NCBI RefSeq assembly: GCF_023634845.1 | Contig: NZ_JAMLJL010000014.1 | Location: 1 to 64,000 of the forward strand | Direction: 5' to 3' | Length of the DNA: 64,000 bases | DNA from: Flavobacterium amniphilum | GTDB lineage: Bacteria > Bacteroidota > Bacteroidia > Flavobacteriales > Flavobacteriaceae | Shown: in pieces, positions 16,861 through 24,758 of the stretch | Layout: each line of letters opens with the position of its first letter | Position numbering within the stretch: position 1 is the first letter of the stretch | Notes under the pieces: model-generated | Seen by the model: the letters and a program-made list of their open reading frames with translations, nothing else | Told to the model about the DNA's origin: nothing | Databases searched by the model: none | Made by a program: the position numbers and the translations under genes

Positions 16861-17000
16861 AATACTACTTTTTTGGGTTCAACGCTTGGTTTACTCTTAG
16901 GGTTTACTTCGGGTTTCGGGCTTTCTCCTTTATCCATTGAAGCGACAACAATTACGCCCAATACCCCTAAACCAATCCATACTGCTGTGCTTTTATTCAT
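16857..17000 (-). CDS. 47-residue single-span membrane protein
   Basis: 47 aa. It opens MNKSTAVWIGLGVLGVIVVA (transmembrane) followed by a Pro/Lys-rich tail. Its ATG overlaps the stop of the preceding gene and its TGA overlaps the endolysin ATG (ATGA), giving strict translational coupling. It is a possible minor virion-membrane protein or a holin; the small size and one span do not decide. Confidence 0.6.
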   Translation of the reverse strand: MNKSTAVWIGLGVLGVIVVASMDKGESPKPEVNPKSKPSVEPKKVVL

Positions 17001-17713
17001 TATCTCCAGTCTTTTAATCTGATTTGTTTAACTCCCTTTTGGGTGAAAAGGGCATTTTCCGTATTTCTTCCAAAATCACCGTCCGCCTTGATTTTAAGTA
17101 GCTTCTGCAATGTTCTTACTTCCATGCCCTTGCTTCCTTTTTTAAGCAGTTTGGATTTGTCAATGTCCGATGTGGTTGATACGGCAGGAACTCTCGGCAA
17201 TATCTTACCCACTGGCTTTATGACGCTGTGGTCGGGAATCCAGTAAATGTCATTCATAAAAGCACCGTTTCTTTGGGCTACATAGCGGTATGTTCCGTCG
17301 GGTTTTCTCCCTACCCAGACAATCCTTCCAATTCGGTCGCCTTTTTTAAAAGTGGCTTTTCTAATGCCCTCACTGGTATAGTTCCCGTCTGCCATTTTTC
17401 GCGCATCATAGGTCTTTGTCCCGTTAAATCCCGTTGCCATGACTTGTTGACCTACGCTGTATCGGAACGAATCCGCCTCCCTAACTGGCTGTTCGGGAAC
17501 TGTCTTAACAGGGATTATCGGAGTGGTTGACAGCGGTGGTGTTTTTATGGGTACTGTATTACTTCCACTGGTTTGCATTTCATCGGGAGCATACTCCAAT
17601 TCTGCCTCCTGCAACGCCTGTTTATCTTTGCTTTTCTGTACGAAATAATAAATACCACCTCCCACGGCAAGGGCGATACCGCCTCCAATCCATAATTTAT
17701 CTTCTGTGGTCAT
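17000..17713 (-). CDS. Membrane protein with C-terminal peptidoglycan-binding domain
   Basis: 237 aa. An N-terminal transmembrane helix (about 8-25, WIGGGIALAVGGGIYYFVQ) is followed by a Pro/Thr-rich linker, an SH3-like beta region (about 85-165) and a PG_binding_1 domain (about 190-225, KGSKGMEVRTLQKLLKI, DGDFGRNTENAL). In tailless membrane phages such proteins sit in the virion membrane and help penetration of the cell wall; that role is inferred. Confidence 0.65.
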   Translation of the reverse strand: MTTEDKLWIGGGIALAVGGGIYYFVQKSKDKQALQEAELEYAPDEMQTSGSNTVPIKTPPLSTTPIIPVKTVPEQPVREADSFRYSVGQQVMATGFNGTKTYDARKMADGNYTSEGIRKATFKKGDRIGRIVWVGRKPDGTYRYVAQRNGAFMNDIYWIPDHSVIKPVGKILPRVPAVSTTSDIDKSKLLKKGSKGMEVRTLQKLLKIKADGDFGRNTENALFTQKGVKQIRLKDWR

Positions 17714-17715
17714 TG

Positions 17716-18138
17716 CTATAAATATTTTGGATAATTTGATTTTAATAATTGATAATCGCTATCGCTTAACTCTTCCTTGAGCCACACTTTCAAAGGGTGC
17801 TTTACTGGGGTCTGCCATAGTGCGAAATAGGTATTGCCCGTTAACCTGTTGTAATACCGCTTTCCAAAGGCTTTGACTATCCATGAAAACTGGGCTTCAT
17901 TGATTCCAGTTAAGGTCGTCAGAATGGTCTTGCGCTTTTCGGTATTGGTGAAATTGGCTTGTTTCATTGCATTGTAAAGCGTGGTGGCAATATCTTTGGC
18001 GTTAATACTCTGGGCTGTTAAGTTCCCGTCCTGATAGGCTTTGCCTTTCCTTGTCTTGTTTGCCTGTGCTATAGAAAAAAGCAGTATTGTGAATCCCGCA
18101 ACTCCTACCGAGATAGGCAGTATTTTTGAACTTTCCAT
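17716..18138 (-). CDS. Small single-span membrane protein
   Basis: 140 aa. One hydrophobic helix (about 9-24), a short basic stretch (NKTRKGKAY), and a soluble helical domain (about 45-140). No family recognised. It shares its general plan (short N-terminus, one span, soluble domain) with both neighbours, and spacing to them is 2 bp on each side, as in virion-membrane gene clusters. Confidence 0.55.
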   Translation of the reverse strand: MESSKILPISVGVAGFTILLFSIAQANKTRKGKAYQDGNLTAQSINAKDIATTLYNAMKQANFTNTEKRKTILTTLTGINEAQFSWIVKAFGKRYYNRLTGNTYFALWQTPVKHPLKVWLKEELSDSDYQLLKSNYPKYL

Positions 18139-18140
18139 GA

Positions 18141-18638
18141 TTAAAAAAAGTTGGGGATTAAAAAGCGTAATTCCATCAGTTCGTTTTGGCTGAACTGGTC
18201 AGCAAACCATTCAAGCAAAGTCATTTTTTTTGATAACGGGTTGATGCCTTTGCGCTGTCCAAATTCATTATGAATCCTCACAAACCCATTGGGATTAACT
18301 CCCATAAGGTTTTGCTTTACTGACTTAAAACCGTTTCCCATTCCATACATCGCACTATAAATAGCCTCTGCCTTGTTCTTTGCCATGCCTGTTGATATAT
18401 TACTCGGCTTGTCCCTTTTGTTTTCTTTAAGCGGTGAAAAGCCGTTAAAAATCTTTGTGTAGGCAAAAACTCCAATTCCTACAAACAGGGCTGTTTTCAA
18501 AACGCCTTTCACTATTGAAGCGGTGGCATTTACCCCTGCATTTGCATTTTCCAGTGTATTGGCAATTGCTTTCTGTCCTGCGTCCGTTGAAGCAACAGCG
18601 GTGAGTACTGCGGGATTATGTAAACCTTGTCTTTTCAT
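18141..18638 (-). CDS. Membrane protein of the late operon
   Basis: 165 aa. An Ala-rich N-terminus precedes one hydrophobic helix (about 43-62, IVKGVLKTALFVGIGVFAY). The C-terminal domain contains a KGINPLSKKMTLLEWFADQF segment, whose general form recurs in the downstream 140-aa protein (both end in L(L/R)...P). The two could be distant paralogues. No known family. Confidence 0.55.
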   Translation of the reverse strand: MKRQGLHNPAVLTAVASTDAGQKAIANTLENANAGVNATASIVKGVLKTALFVGIGVFAYTKIFNGFSPLKENKRDKPSNISTGMAKNKAEAIYSAMYGMGNGFKSVKQNLMGVNPNGFVRIHNEFGQRKGINPLSKKMTLLEWFADQFSQNELMELRFLIPNFF

Positions 18639-18781
18639 AGTCGTTTATTGGCTGTAGTATTGCTCCCGATTTCATTTCACTTTTTCAATTTCATCTTTAG
18701 GAGCAATGGTCTTACAGCTATACTTTATCATTGTTTCTCCCGCCCGCAAATGGAGCGCACGGGCAGGGTACTCCAACTTCT

Positions 18782-18976
18782 CTACATTATGAACTCCTTA
18801 ATTGTCTGCCAGCTCTGGGGGTCGTTTACCATTGCAATGGCTTTTTTGGATTTTTTCAGCTCCACCAGTTTTTCCAAAACCTCGTTATCCAAATCCGCCA
18901 GTTCCTGAACCAGTTTTGTCTTTTTCTGCACTTTGAAAGGGTTGCTTTCCTTTGTTTTTATATTCAATATTCCCAT
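18782..18976 (-). CDS. Small charged protein
   Basis: 64 aa, Lys/Glu-rich helix (KLVQELADLDNEVLEKLVEL), no membrane span. It starts 1 bp after the upstream coiled-coil gene. The following 143 bases before the next gene hold only two 18-19-codon frames and a GC-rich partial hairpin. Function unknown. Confidence 0.5.
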   Translation of the reverse strand: MGILNIKTKESNPFKVQKKTKLVQELADLDNEVLEKLVELKKSKKAIAMVNDPQSWQTIKEFIM

Positions 18977-18977
18977 T

Positions 18978-19787
18978 TTATACTAGCATTTGATGTTTTT
19001 GTAATAACCCGAACAATTCCTGTGAGAAAACATTGTTTTCGCTTTTCTCGTTGATTTTCTGATAAATGACCGAAAGCAGGGTTATGGTATCATCATCAAG
19101 AGTTTTGATGATGTCCAAAAATGCTTTTTTGGCATCTGAATAGTTTTCATTTTCCAAATCCTCCCCCGAAGCCATTGCCAAACCTGATGATTCAACAGGC
19201 ACGTTAAAACCCAGTCCTTTTAAGATAAGCGGTGCTTGCTTGACCACACCCAAAAGCATGTTATTCAAACTGTCGTTGCTCTCCTTGGTGTACTTCTTCT
19301 GTAACTTCTCCTCGTTGAGCTGGTCATTTTTGGCTTTGAGTTCCCTGTTTTCCCTCTCGGATTCTTCAAGCTTGCGAGCCAGTTCGCCTCTGTCGTGCGC
19401 TTGCAGTTTCAAATCAAAAATCTCGGCGATTCCAAGCCCCATCAGTCCGCTTTTTTTCTTTTTTTTCTTCTTCTTTTTAGCGGTCTGCATCTGTTCTGAT
19501 TCGTTAGTTTTTGATTTATTGCCTGTTTCTCCAAAAGTGACATCGAAAGGCTCTCCCTCAATCTTAAAGGCATTCACCCCGTTTTTTCGTTTCTCCTGAA
19601 TGGTCAGTTTGGTATAACCCTCGCTGTAGAGTTTTTCAAAAAAGCTTTCGGGTGTTCCGTATTCATCCTTTATCTGCTCATGGGTCAGGTTTCTATAGAT
19701 CGGTTTTTCACTCTGTCTGTCCGTAACTGTGACAGCACAAAATTTGTCGCTCCCCAGTCTTTCTATCAAATCATCTAATTGCTCCAT
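18978..19787 (-). CDS. Coiled-coil protein with poly-lysine tract
   Basis: 269 aa. The N-terminal alpha/beta region (about 1-85) is followed by a run of nine lysines (about 105-113), a short hydrophobic SGLMGLGIAEIF, a long coiled coil (about 130-170) and a helical C-terminal domain. The poly-A/T tract encoding the lysines is a potential slippage site. It follows the putative capsid genes by 1 bp, so a scaffold or internal virion protein is possible but unproven. Confidence 0.5.
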   Translation of the reverse strand: MEQLDDLIERLGSDKFCAVTVTDRQSEKPIYRNLTHEQIKDEYGTPESFFEKLYSEGYTKLTIQEKRKNGVNAFKIEGEPFDVTFGETGNKSKTNESEQMQTAKKKKKKKKKSGLMGLGIAEIFDLKLQAHDRGELARKLEESERENRELKAKNDQLNEEKLQKKYTKESNDSLNNMLLGVVKQAPLILKGLGFNVPVESSGLAMASGEDLENENYSDAKKAFLDIIKTLDDDTITLLSVIYQKINEKSENNVFSQELFGLLQKHQMLV

Positions 19788-19788
19788 T

Positions 19789-20049
19789 TTAAATTAGTTT
19801 CTTGTAAATCAGTACTATTTTACATCTGACTCTTGGGGTCTTTTGGGGATAAACAACTTCCAACTGTACCTTTGAAAATGTACCGTCTGGAGGGATTAAA
19901 ATCTGCTTTTGTGTCGGATAAATTGTAACTCCGTTGATAACTGCAACAGTAGTTCCTGTATTTAACACCGAAAGACAGGTAACTCCCTCTAAAATGGGTA
20001 TTTGTTCTTCTTTGAACTCCCTTGTTATAAAAGCAGATTCCACAAACAT
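19789..20049 (-). CDS. Small beta-rich virion protein candidate
   Basis: 86 aa, almost entirely predicted beta strands (TTVAVINGVTIYPTQKQIL, then FSKVQLEVVYP) with no charge clusters or signal. It is the third of three consecutive beta-rich genes. It could be a spike, minor capsid or decoration protein. No homologue recognised. Confidence 0.5.
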   Translation of the reverse strand: MFVESAFITREFKEEQIPILEGVTCLSVLNTGTTVAVINGVTIYPTQKQILIPPDGTFSKVQLEVVYPQKTPRVRCKIVLIYKKLI

Positions 20050-20051
20050 GA

Positions 20052-20426
20052 CTATACTTTTTTAATGGTATTGTTGTATAAAAACACCACATGAAATTTC
20101 AGAGGGACTACTCCGCTAAGGGGTTCTTCCAAGGCAAAAATGAGAGAGTAATCCTTATTGCCTGTATCGAAATTCAGGGGTTTGAAACTCTTTTCATACT
20201 CACCTGCGCTCATCTGTCTCCAGTTGTCGATATGAACCGCAGGAACAATGGCAATACTGTTGTCGTCTTTCATTTCGATAGTTGTCATTACATTTGCCGT
20301 TTTCTCAACTCCATTGGTGTACACCGCAACTCCTGTGGTAAATCCTATAGGCAGTTTGAAATTCTCCGAAGTGTTGCTTTCTCCTGGTCTTATGATTGCC
20401 TTTACTACATGTTGAATTTGTCGCAT
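20052..20426 (-). CDS. Putative minor or second capsid protein (single beta-sandwich)
   Basis: 124 aa with alternating short strands (FKLPIGFTTGVAVYTNG; DNSIAIVPAVHI; DYSLIFALEEP; VPLKFHVVFLY) and no membrane segment. The size and strand pattern fit a single jelly-roll. It lies directly downstream of the 189-aa candidate major capsid gene. Structural identity is inference; nothing here is homology-proven. Confidence 0.45.
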   Translation of the reverse strand: MRQIQHVVKAIIRPGESNTSENFKLPIGFTTGVAVYTNGVEKTANVMTTIEMKDDNSIAIVPAVHIDNWRQMSAGEYEKSFKPLNFDTGNKDYSLIFALEEPLSGVVPLKFHVVFLYNNTIKKV

Positions 20427-20484
20427 AACTCTTTAAGGTTTAAAAAGCCGTAGCCCTTTGACTTCGGCTTTTAATTACTTCTTC

Positions 20485-21054
20485 CTATTTTTTTGCCTCT
20501 GTTACTCGGAACTCCAATCGCATAAACAATCCGCCTCCTTCAAATTTTGTGAAAGGAACAGTAACACCTTTTGGAAATTCCAACTCCAGTTTAAACTCCT
20601 CTTTTGCTCTTAAAAGAGGAGTGGTCGCAATGGGACGGTAATCGTCTTGCTTGAAATTCTGAATGTCCGTAAGTGGTAAATCAATGAGCATATCGTTGGT
20701 TTGAATCAGCCTTAAATCGGCGTTCTGCAATTCTGCGGGAAGTGTGTCCCTGCTTTGCCAGTCGGCATTCTCAATCCTGTTTCCTTTAGTGGTAAACTGC
20801 ACGCGGATGGCATCAATAACCACATCACGCCCAGAGTTTAAAAGGTTTCCGTCAAAATTGGTTATCCCGACTATTTTCTTGGTGTTGGCATCAACCAGTT
20901 GGTTAATCCCGCTCATTCCTTCAACTCTTAAATTCAGGTAAAAAGTCTTATCGACCAATTTTGTCGGCTGTGGTCTTACAGCTTGTTGGTGTTGGCGTTG
21001 TCTTGCCCCTAATACTTTAATTGCTCGTTGCAATTGTGGATTTCTATTTTCCAT
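20485..21054 (-). CDS. Putative major capsid protein (single jelly-roll-like)
   Basis: 189 aa. A basic, Gln-rich N-terminal arm (about 1-35) is followed by a beta-rich domain: FYLNLRVEGM, RDVVIDAIRVQFTTKGN, ADLRLIQTNDMLIDLPLTD, FKLELEFPKGVTVPFTK, GLFMRLEFRV. This order (long strands, LPL turn, paired C-terminal strands) resembles jelly-roll capsid proteins of tailless phages. It is the first of three adjacent beta-rich genes in the middle of the late operon. HK97-fold, portal and terminase genes are absent from the window. Confidence in function is moderate. Confidence 0.45.
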   Translation of the reverse strand: MENRNPQLQRAIKVLGARQRQHQQAVRPQPTKLVDKTFYLNLRVEGMSGINQLVDANTKKIVGITNFDGNLLNSGRDVVIDAIRVQFTTKGNRIENADWQSRDTLPAELQNADLRLIQTNDMLIDLPLTDIQNFKQDDYRPIATTPLLRAKEEFKLELEFPKGVTVPFTKFEGGGLFMRLEFRVTEAKK

Positions 21055-21091
21055 CTTTCTTTATCAGTTAAATTTTTACTTCTTTTTTGGG

Positions 21092-21685
21092 TTACAGTAT
21101 GTAATTCCCGTTTTGGTCGATATAAGCCCCTAAGCCCTCATCATCGTCATAAGCTCCCAAACCATCCTCGTCGTCGTACCCGTTTAGTCCGTCTTCAATA
21201 TAGTTGCCAGCATCGTCAAAATACCCGTTAAGACCCTCCTCGTCATAACCGTTTAAGCCGTCTTCGATGTAGTTCCCGTTGGCATCGATGTAACCGCCCA
21301 ATCCGTCTTCGTGGTAATTGCCGTTAGCATCGATATAGCCGTTTAGACCGTTTACCGCTCCCGAAAGACCCGCTGCCTTTTGCATGAATCTTCCAACGGC
21401 TGTTTCAGGGTTTAGCTTGGAAGCGATTTTTTCGGATGAAAAAACATTCTTCACAAGTTCCAGACCGTGTGCAATCGATATCCCGATTGCCGAACCTCTT
21501 AAAAGCGAACTCTTTGTATCGCTCCCTTTTACCTTTACTGCCAAAAATCCCGCACCAACAGCAACCGCCCCATTAACAACACCCTTTACCGTGTTGGAAG
21601 ATGTCTCGGTCATAGTGCCTGTAAGACCTCTTGAAAGAGCACCTACAACTACGGCAGAACTGATTGTTATTAATTCCTGTTTCAT
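21092..21685 (-). CDS. Membrane protein with Asp/Asn/Gly/Tyr tandem repeats
   Basis: 197 aa. The N-terminal half has two or three hydrophobic helices (about 6-60). The C-terminal 85 residues are tandem units of the type GYIDANGNYIEDGLN, about five copies of varying length. Spaced Asp/Asn in DANGNY-EDG suggests calcium binding. The repeats are encoded at about 21095-21345. It is likely a virion or envelope protein that displays the acidic tail. Confidence 0.6.
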   Translation of the reverse strand: MKQELITISSAVVVGALSRGLTGTMTETSSNTVKGVVNGAVAVGAGFLAVKVKGSDTKSSLLRGSAIGISIAHGLELVKNVFSSEKIASKLNPETAVGRFMQKAAGLSGAVNGLNGYIDANGNYHEDGLGGYIDANGNYIEDGLNGYDEEGLNGYFDDAGNYIEDGLNGYDDEDGLGAYDDDEGLGAYIDQNGNYIL

Positions 21686-21696
21686 TTCTATGTTTA

Positions 21697-22425
21697 TTAA
21701 TTACTTTTTGAACTTGTAGCTAAAAGGATTCCGCCAACCGCTACCGCACCTATGACAATAGGGATGGTGTAATTGGGTTTATCCGTCGGGGTTGTCCCGC
21801 TCTCGATTTGGGCGGTTTCCCTTTGCGCTTGTACTTCTTCCTTTAAATTCTCCACGGGAATATCCTTGACTTTGGAAATAGTCTCAAGCTGTGCATCGTT
21901 TGGAACTTCCCCGCCAGTCTCTGTGCCTGTAGTTAAGGATTCCGCCGAAACTCCTTTTACCTCTGCAATAGTTTGTAATTGAGCAGGTGTCGGAGTCGCA
22001 TTTGGCATCATTTCGACTGGCGTGGTAGTTTCATTTTGTGGTGCTTCGACCTGTGCAGGTTGTACCTGTTTGGGTGCGATGGCATTTTTTATCGTTGGTT
22101 TGATAATCTTGTTCATGGCAAACTTTCCGACTTTCGTACCTGCAATTTTTTTGACTTTCATTGCAATTTTTCCAATCTTGCCCGCTTTGGAAGCCAGTTT
22201 TACCAGTTTACCTGCCTTGGTAATCTTGGAAGCTACCCCGATGGGTGCTGTGGCAGGAAAAAAACTCATGGCGGTGGTCGCTATCGGGACAATCTTTTTA
22301 CCGACTTTAACCGCATTCTTAATCGACACGTTTCTTAATCTCACGTTCTTTTTAAGCATTTTGCCGATTTTAAGCCCTTTGTTCAATCCTGCATTTAATC
22401 CTGTTTGTTCTTCTAATATCAACAT
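21697..22425 (-). CDS. Basic membrane-associated protein of the late operon
   Basis: 242 aa. The N-terminal half is strongly basic and Ala/Gly/Ile-rich (LVKLASKAGKIGKIAMKVKK). A Pro/Gln/Thr-rich linker follows (about 120-215) with two related copies of AQLxTIxxVKxxxxExL. A C-terminal transmembrane helix (about 222-238) closes the protein. Cationic amphipathic segments fit binding to packaged DNA or to the viral membrane. No family recognised. Confidence 0.5.
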   Translation of the reverse strand: MLILEEQTGLNAGLNKGLKIGKMLKKNVRLRNVSIKNAVKVGKKIVPIATTAMSFFPATAPIGVASKITKAGKLVKLASKAGKIGKIAMKVKKIAGTKVGKFAMNKIIKPTIKNAIAPKQVQPAQVEAPQNETTTPVEMMPNATPTPAQLQTIAEVKGVSAESLTTGTETGGEVPNDAQLETISKVKDIPVENLKEEVQAQRETAQIESGTTPTDKPNYTIPIVIGAVAVGGILLATSSKSN

Positions 22426-22436
22426 ATCCTTATCTT

Positions 22437-23291
22437 TTAAAATGGAAACCTCCCACGTACTGAACTTGTTTTTTTGGAAACACCTTTAAGCCCTCTTTTA
22501 CTTCCATAAACACTATTAATCTTGACATAAATATTATATGCTCCCCCTTGGCTTGTTGATTTATGAGCAATTGCATCATTACCTAATGATTTTAACATGC
22601 TCTTGGCTTGGACAGCATTTCTGGCAAAATCATATAGCTCGTACACTTTTTTACAGGGCTTTTTGGTTACATACCAACCTTTCTTTTTAGGGGTGGGACA
22701 GTTAAGTCCCACGTGTGGCAGTTTCTGATTCATAAAAACATCTTTTTTATCCGTATAACTCGGCTCTTTGTTACTCTGTATCGTTCCGTCAATAATGCAA
22801 TGACCTTTATCAAGTTTCCCGCTTTCTTGGTCGGTTGGCACAACCACATAAACATGGGTGTACTGCCTTGGGTTGAAATTGGGCTGTTTAATCTGCCTGA
22901 TGTAATGTTTGATTCCTAAATTCATAAGCACCGAACTGGCAAAAATCGAATAGCTTTTACAGTCAATTCCCTCCCGTCTATTAAACCAACTATTGGCTGG
23001 ACTTCTTAAATTCTGTGTCATTCCGTCCGCCTGATACTGGATGTCGTAATACAAAAAGTAATGGATCTTATCACAGGTCTCCTGTATGGTTTTCCCTTTT
23101 AGGATTTGCGATAATTTGGCAACCTGCTTGTAAAATGTCTCCACCCATACTTTCATCATCGAAACCGAATAAAAAGTATCACCTGCTTTAAGTTTTACCT
23201 TTTGCCCTTTGGGCTTTTCAATGAGGTGGTTGAACTCGTCACCGTTTTTTATCCTACGCTTGAGTACTAAGTTGATTTGTTCCTTTGTCAT
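22437..23291 (-). CDS. Transglutaminase-like cysteine protease-fold protein
   Basis: 284 aa. A transglutaminase-like core is visible: GIDCKSYSIFAS with the putative catalytic Cys near 112, QYTHVYVVVP with the His near 143, and GHCIIDGT with the Asp near 166. The N-terminus is helical and basic and the C-terminal 50 residues are Ser/Lys-rich. It is the first gene of the late operon. Such proteins in phages may process virion components or act on peptidoglycan; the substrate is unknown. Confidence 0.65.
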   Translation of the reverse strand: MTKEQINLVLKRRIKNGDEFNHLIEKPKGQKVKLKAGDTFYSVSMMKVWVETFYKQVAKLSQILKGKTIQETCDKIHYFLYYDIQYQADGMTQNLRSPANSWFNRREGIDCKSYSIFASSVLMNLGIKHYIRQIKQPNFNPRQYTHVYVVVPTDQESGKLDKGHCIIDGTIQSNKEPSYTDKKDVFMNQKLPHVGLNCPTPKKKGWYVTKKPCKKVYELYDFARNAVQAKSMLKSLGNDAIAHKSTSQGGAYNIYVKINSVYGSKRGLKGVSKKTSSVRGRFPF

Positions 23292-23334
23292 TATTAGTTT
23301 CTCTAACTTTCTTGGACAAAGGTTTGAAATAAAA

Positions 23335-23363
23335 AACCCCTGTCGGGCTGATTGACAGGGGTT
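23335..23363 (-). terminator. Strong terminator between early and late genes
   Basis: AACCCCTGTC / GACAGGGGTT perfect 10-bp stem, 9-nt loop, followed by a T6 run on the minus strand. It stops leftward early transcripts upstream of the late operon, so either late genes have their own promoter or readthrough is controlled here. Confidence 0.8.
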
Positions 23364-23425
23364 AGCGGTGATTTCGACTGATTAGGTTTAATTGCAATTG
23401 TTTTTCCATACAATTGCAATTCTTA

Positions 23426-23677
23426 TCAATCATCGTCCTCTAAATAATAGCCTACGGGCAACCCGTAAATGGCGATAAATTCCTCTAAAATATCAGGTGG
23501 TACGCTGTGCATCTTTATGGAATACCCACACTTTTTTTCCTCCTTTATCTTGGCTTCGATTATGGTATTCACACCTCTTTTTATAGTGGATTCGCTCATT
23601 TTGTTTTTCATGTACATAACAACCAGTTCCGATTTGGTTACGGCTTTAGGCATTGGTTTTTTATCTTTCTTATTCAT
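23426..23677 (-). CDS. Small hypothetical early protein
   Basis: 83 aa, basic N-terminus (NKKDKKPMPKAVTKSELVVM) then a helical body and an acidic end (YYLEDDD). A short helix-turn-helix is possible at about 16-40. Its start overlaps the end of the upstream gene by 8 bases. No family recognised. Confidence 0.5.
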   Translation of the reverse strand: MNKKDKKPMPKAVTKSELVVMYMKNKMSESTIKRGVNTIIEAKIKEEKKCGYSIKMHSVPPDILEEFIAIYGLPVGYYLEDDD

Positions 23678-23882
23678 CGCTGGGTTTCTTTAAAATTCTA
23701 CGCAAATCATTGATATGAAATAAGGTTTTAAAAAGCCTGTCTTCCAAAGGACTGACTGCTTTTTTTCTGCCTTTAAAGAGGAAAACAACAAATTGCAATG
23801 GTATTGTCAAAACAATTGCAATAAATAACAATAACACATAGCTATTGCATAGCAGGATTTGAAGACGGATATTGAGTTTCAT
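23670..23882 (-). CDS. Small membrane protein (early region)
   Basis: 70 aa with one long hydrophobic segment (about 9-34, LLCNSYVLLLFIAIVLTIPL) and a basic C-terminus. Two ATTGCAAT copies fall inside it. Function unknown. Confidence 0.45.
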   Translation of the reverse strand: MKLNIRLQILLCNSYVLLLFIAIVLTIPLQFVVFLFKGRKKAVSPLEDRLFKTLFHINDLRRILKKPSDE

Positions 23883-23900
23883 TTTATCTGTTTTTAAAAG

Positions 23901-24164
23901 TTATTTTGAGCAAAAATCAATTCTCAGGCGGTTTCTTATCAGAAAGGTGTAGGTGTGCTTCTGACCATTTAAAACCTTGGCAAAAAGCTTCATTTTCAGT
24001 TTGTCGTCATTTATCATTTTTGAAATGGTATTTGCCGTCCTTAGTTTGGTATTCTTAACTGGGTTTTCTTTGGGGTTTTCCAGTACCCTAATAATGAAAT
24101 TCTTATTGATAATGGCATTGGTGGGATAGTGTGATTTCTTCCCTGCAATAAGTTTTTGCTCCAT
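23901..24164 (-). CDS. Small basic hypothetical protein
   Basis: 87 aa, basic, no membrane span (ANTISKMINDDKLKMKLFAKV in the middle). It is part of a run of small leftward genes between the replication-protein candidate and the terminator. No motif recognised. Confidence 0.45.
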   Translation of the reverse strand: MEQKLIAGKKSHYPTNAIINKNFIIRVLENPKENPVKNTKLRTANTISKMINDDKLKMKLFAKVLNGQKHTYTFLIRNRLRIDFCSK

Positions 24165-24176
24165 AGCCCTGTCTTT

Positions 24177-24518
24177 TTAAATATTAACCAATTTTTCGTG
24201 CAATACATCCGAGACCTTTTGCATTGCAATTCTCTGTACCTCGGTTCTTTCTTCTCTTTGCCACTGGGCGCAAAAAAGAAGAATAACCGCCTGTGTGGGT
24301 GAAAGGATTAGGCTTGATTCCTGTTTTTTGCTTTCAATCTTTGCCCTGAAAAGGAAAAACATACTTTGAAGTGTGTCGATTACAATAATATCATTGCAAT
24401 AGTTTTGATAATCATTGCAATGGGCTAAATTGTCAATTTTGTGCCTGATGAATTTTAATAGTTCGGACTGTATGATTTCAATGTCCGCTGTCTTGACTTT
24501 TTTTACCGTTATTTTCAT
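24177..24518 (-). CDS. Small hypothetical early protein
   Basis: 113 aa, helical, no signal. Contains paired CND motifs (HCNDYQNYCND, about 33-43) that coincide with ATTGCAAT copies in the DNA, so the residues may be imposed by the DNA motif. Function unknown. Confidence 0.45.
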   Translation of the reverse strand: MKITVKKVKTADIEIIQSELLKFIRHKIDNLAHCNDYQNYCNDIIVIDTLQSMFFLFRAKIESKKQESSLILSPTQAVILLFCAQWQREERTEVQRIAMQKVSDVLHEKLVNI

Positions 24519-24519
24519 A

Positions 24520-24744
24520 TTAATATCTGATTTTTGAGATTAACACATTGTTTTCATAGAACTGTACCACGTTGGTAATGGCTAAATATTTACTCTTTTC
24601 AAAGCTTTTGAGCATTTTCCCAATGACCACTTCACTCTTACGCTTGTTATACTTGATGGGAGACCACCAAACCTTATTTTTATGTTTACCCTTAGTCAGC
24701 ATGACCATTTTAATTTTTGATTTTTCTTTGTCAAATACCTCCAT
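24520..24744 (-). CDS. Small basic hypothetical protein
   Basis: 74 aa with KGKHKNKVWWSPIKYNKRKS (about 18-37), a compact basic patch suggestive of nucleic-acid contact. It lies 14 bp downstream of the replication-protein candidate and 1 bp before the next small gene. No family recognised. Confidence 0.45.
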   Translation of the reverse strand: MEVFDKEKSKIKMVMLTKGKHKNKVWWSPIKYNKRKSEVVIGKMLKSFEKSKYLAITNVVQFYENNVLISKIRY

Positions 24745-24758
24745 ATCGTTTTCTGGTT

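Noticed and set aside
18640..18781. Two minus-strand frames of 18-19 codons joined by an ATGA overlap, and a GC-rich partial hairpin
   Set aside because: Too short to support as genes without conservation data; the hairpin has mismatches and no T-run.
19240..19599. Plus-strand 119-codon frame rich in Ser and Phe
   Set aside because: It mirrors the poly-lysine coiled-coil gene on the other strand; the Phe run is the complement of the lysine tract.
21095..21345. CRISPR-like repeat array
   Set aside because: The repeats are in-frame protein-coding units of variable length, without spacers or cas genes.
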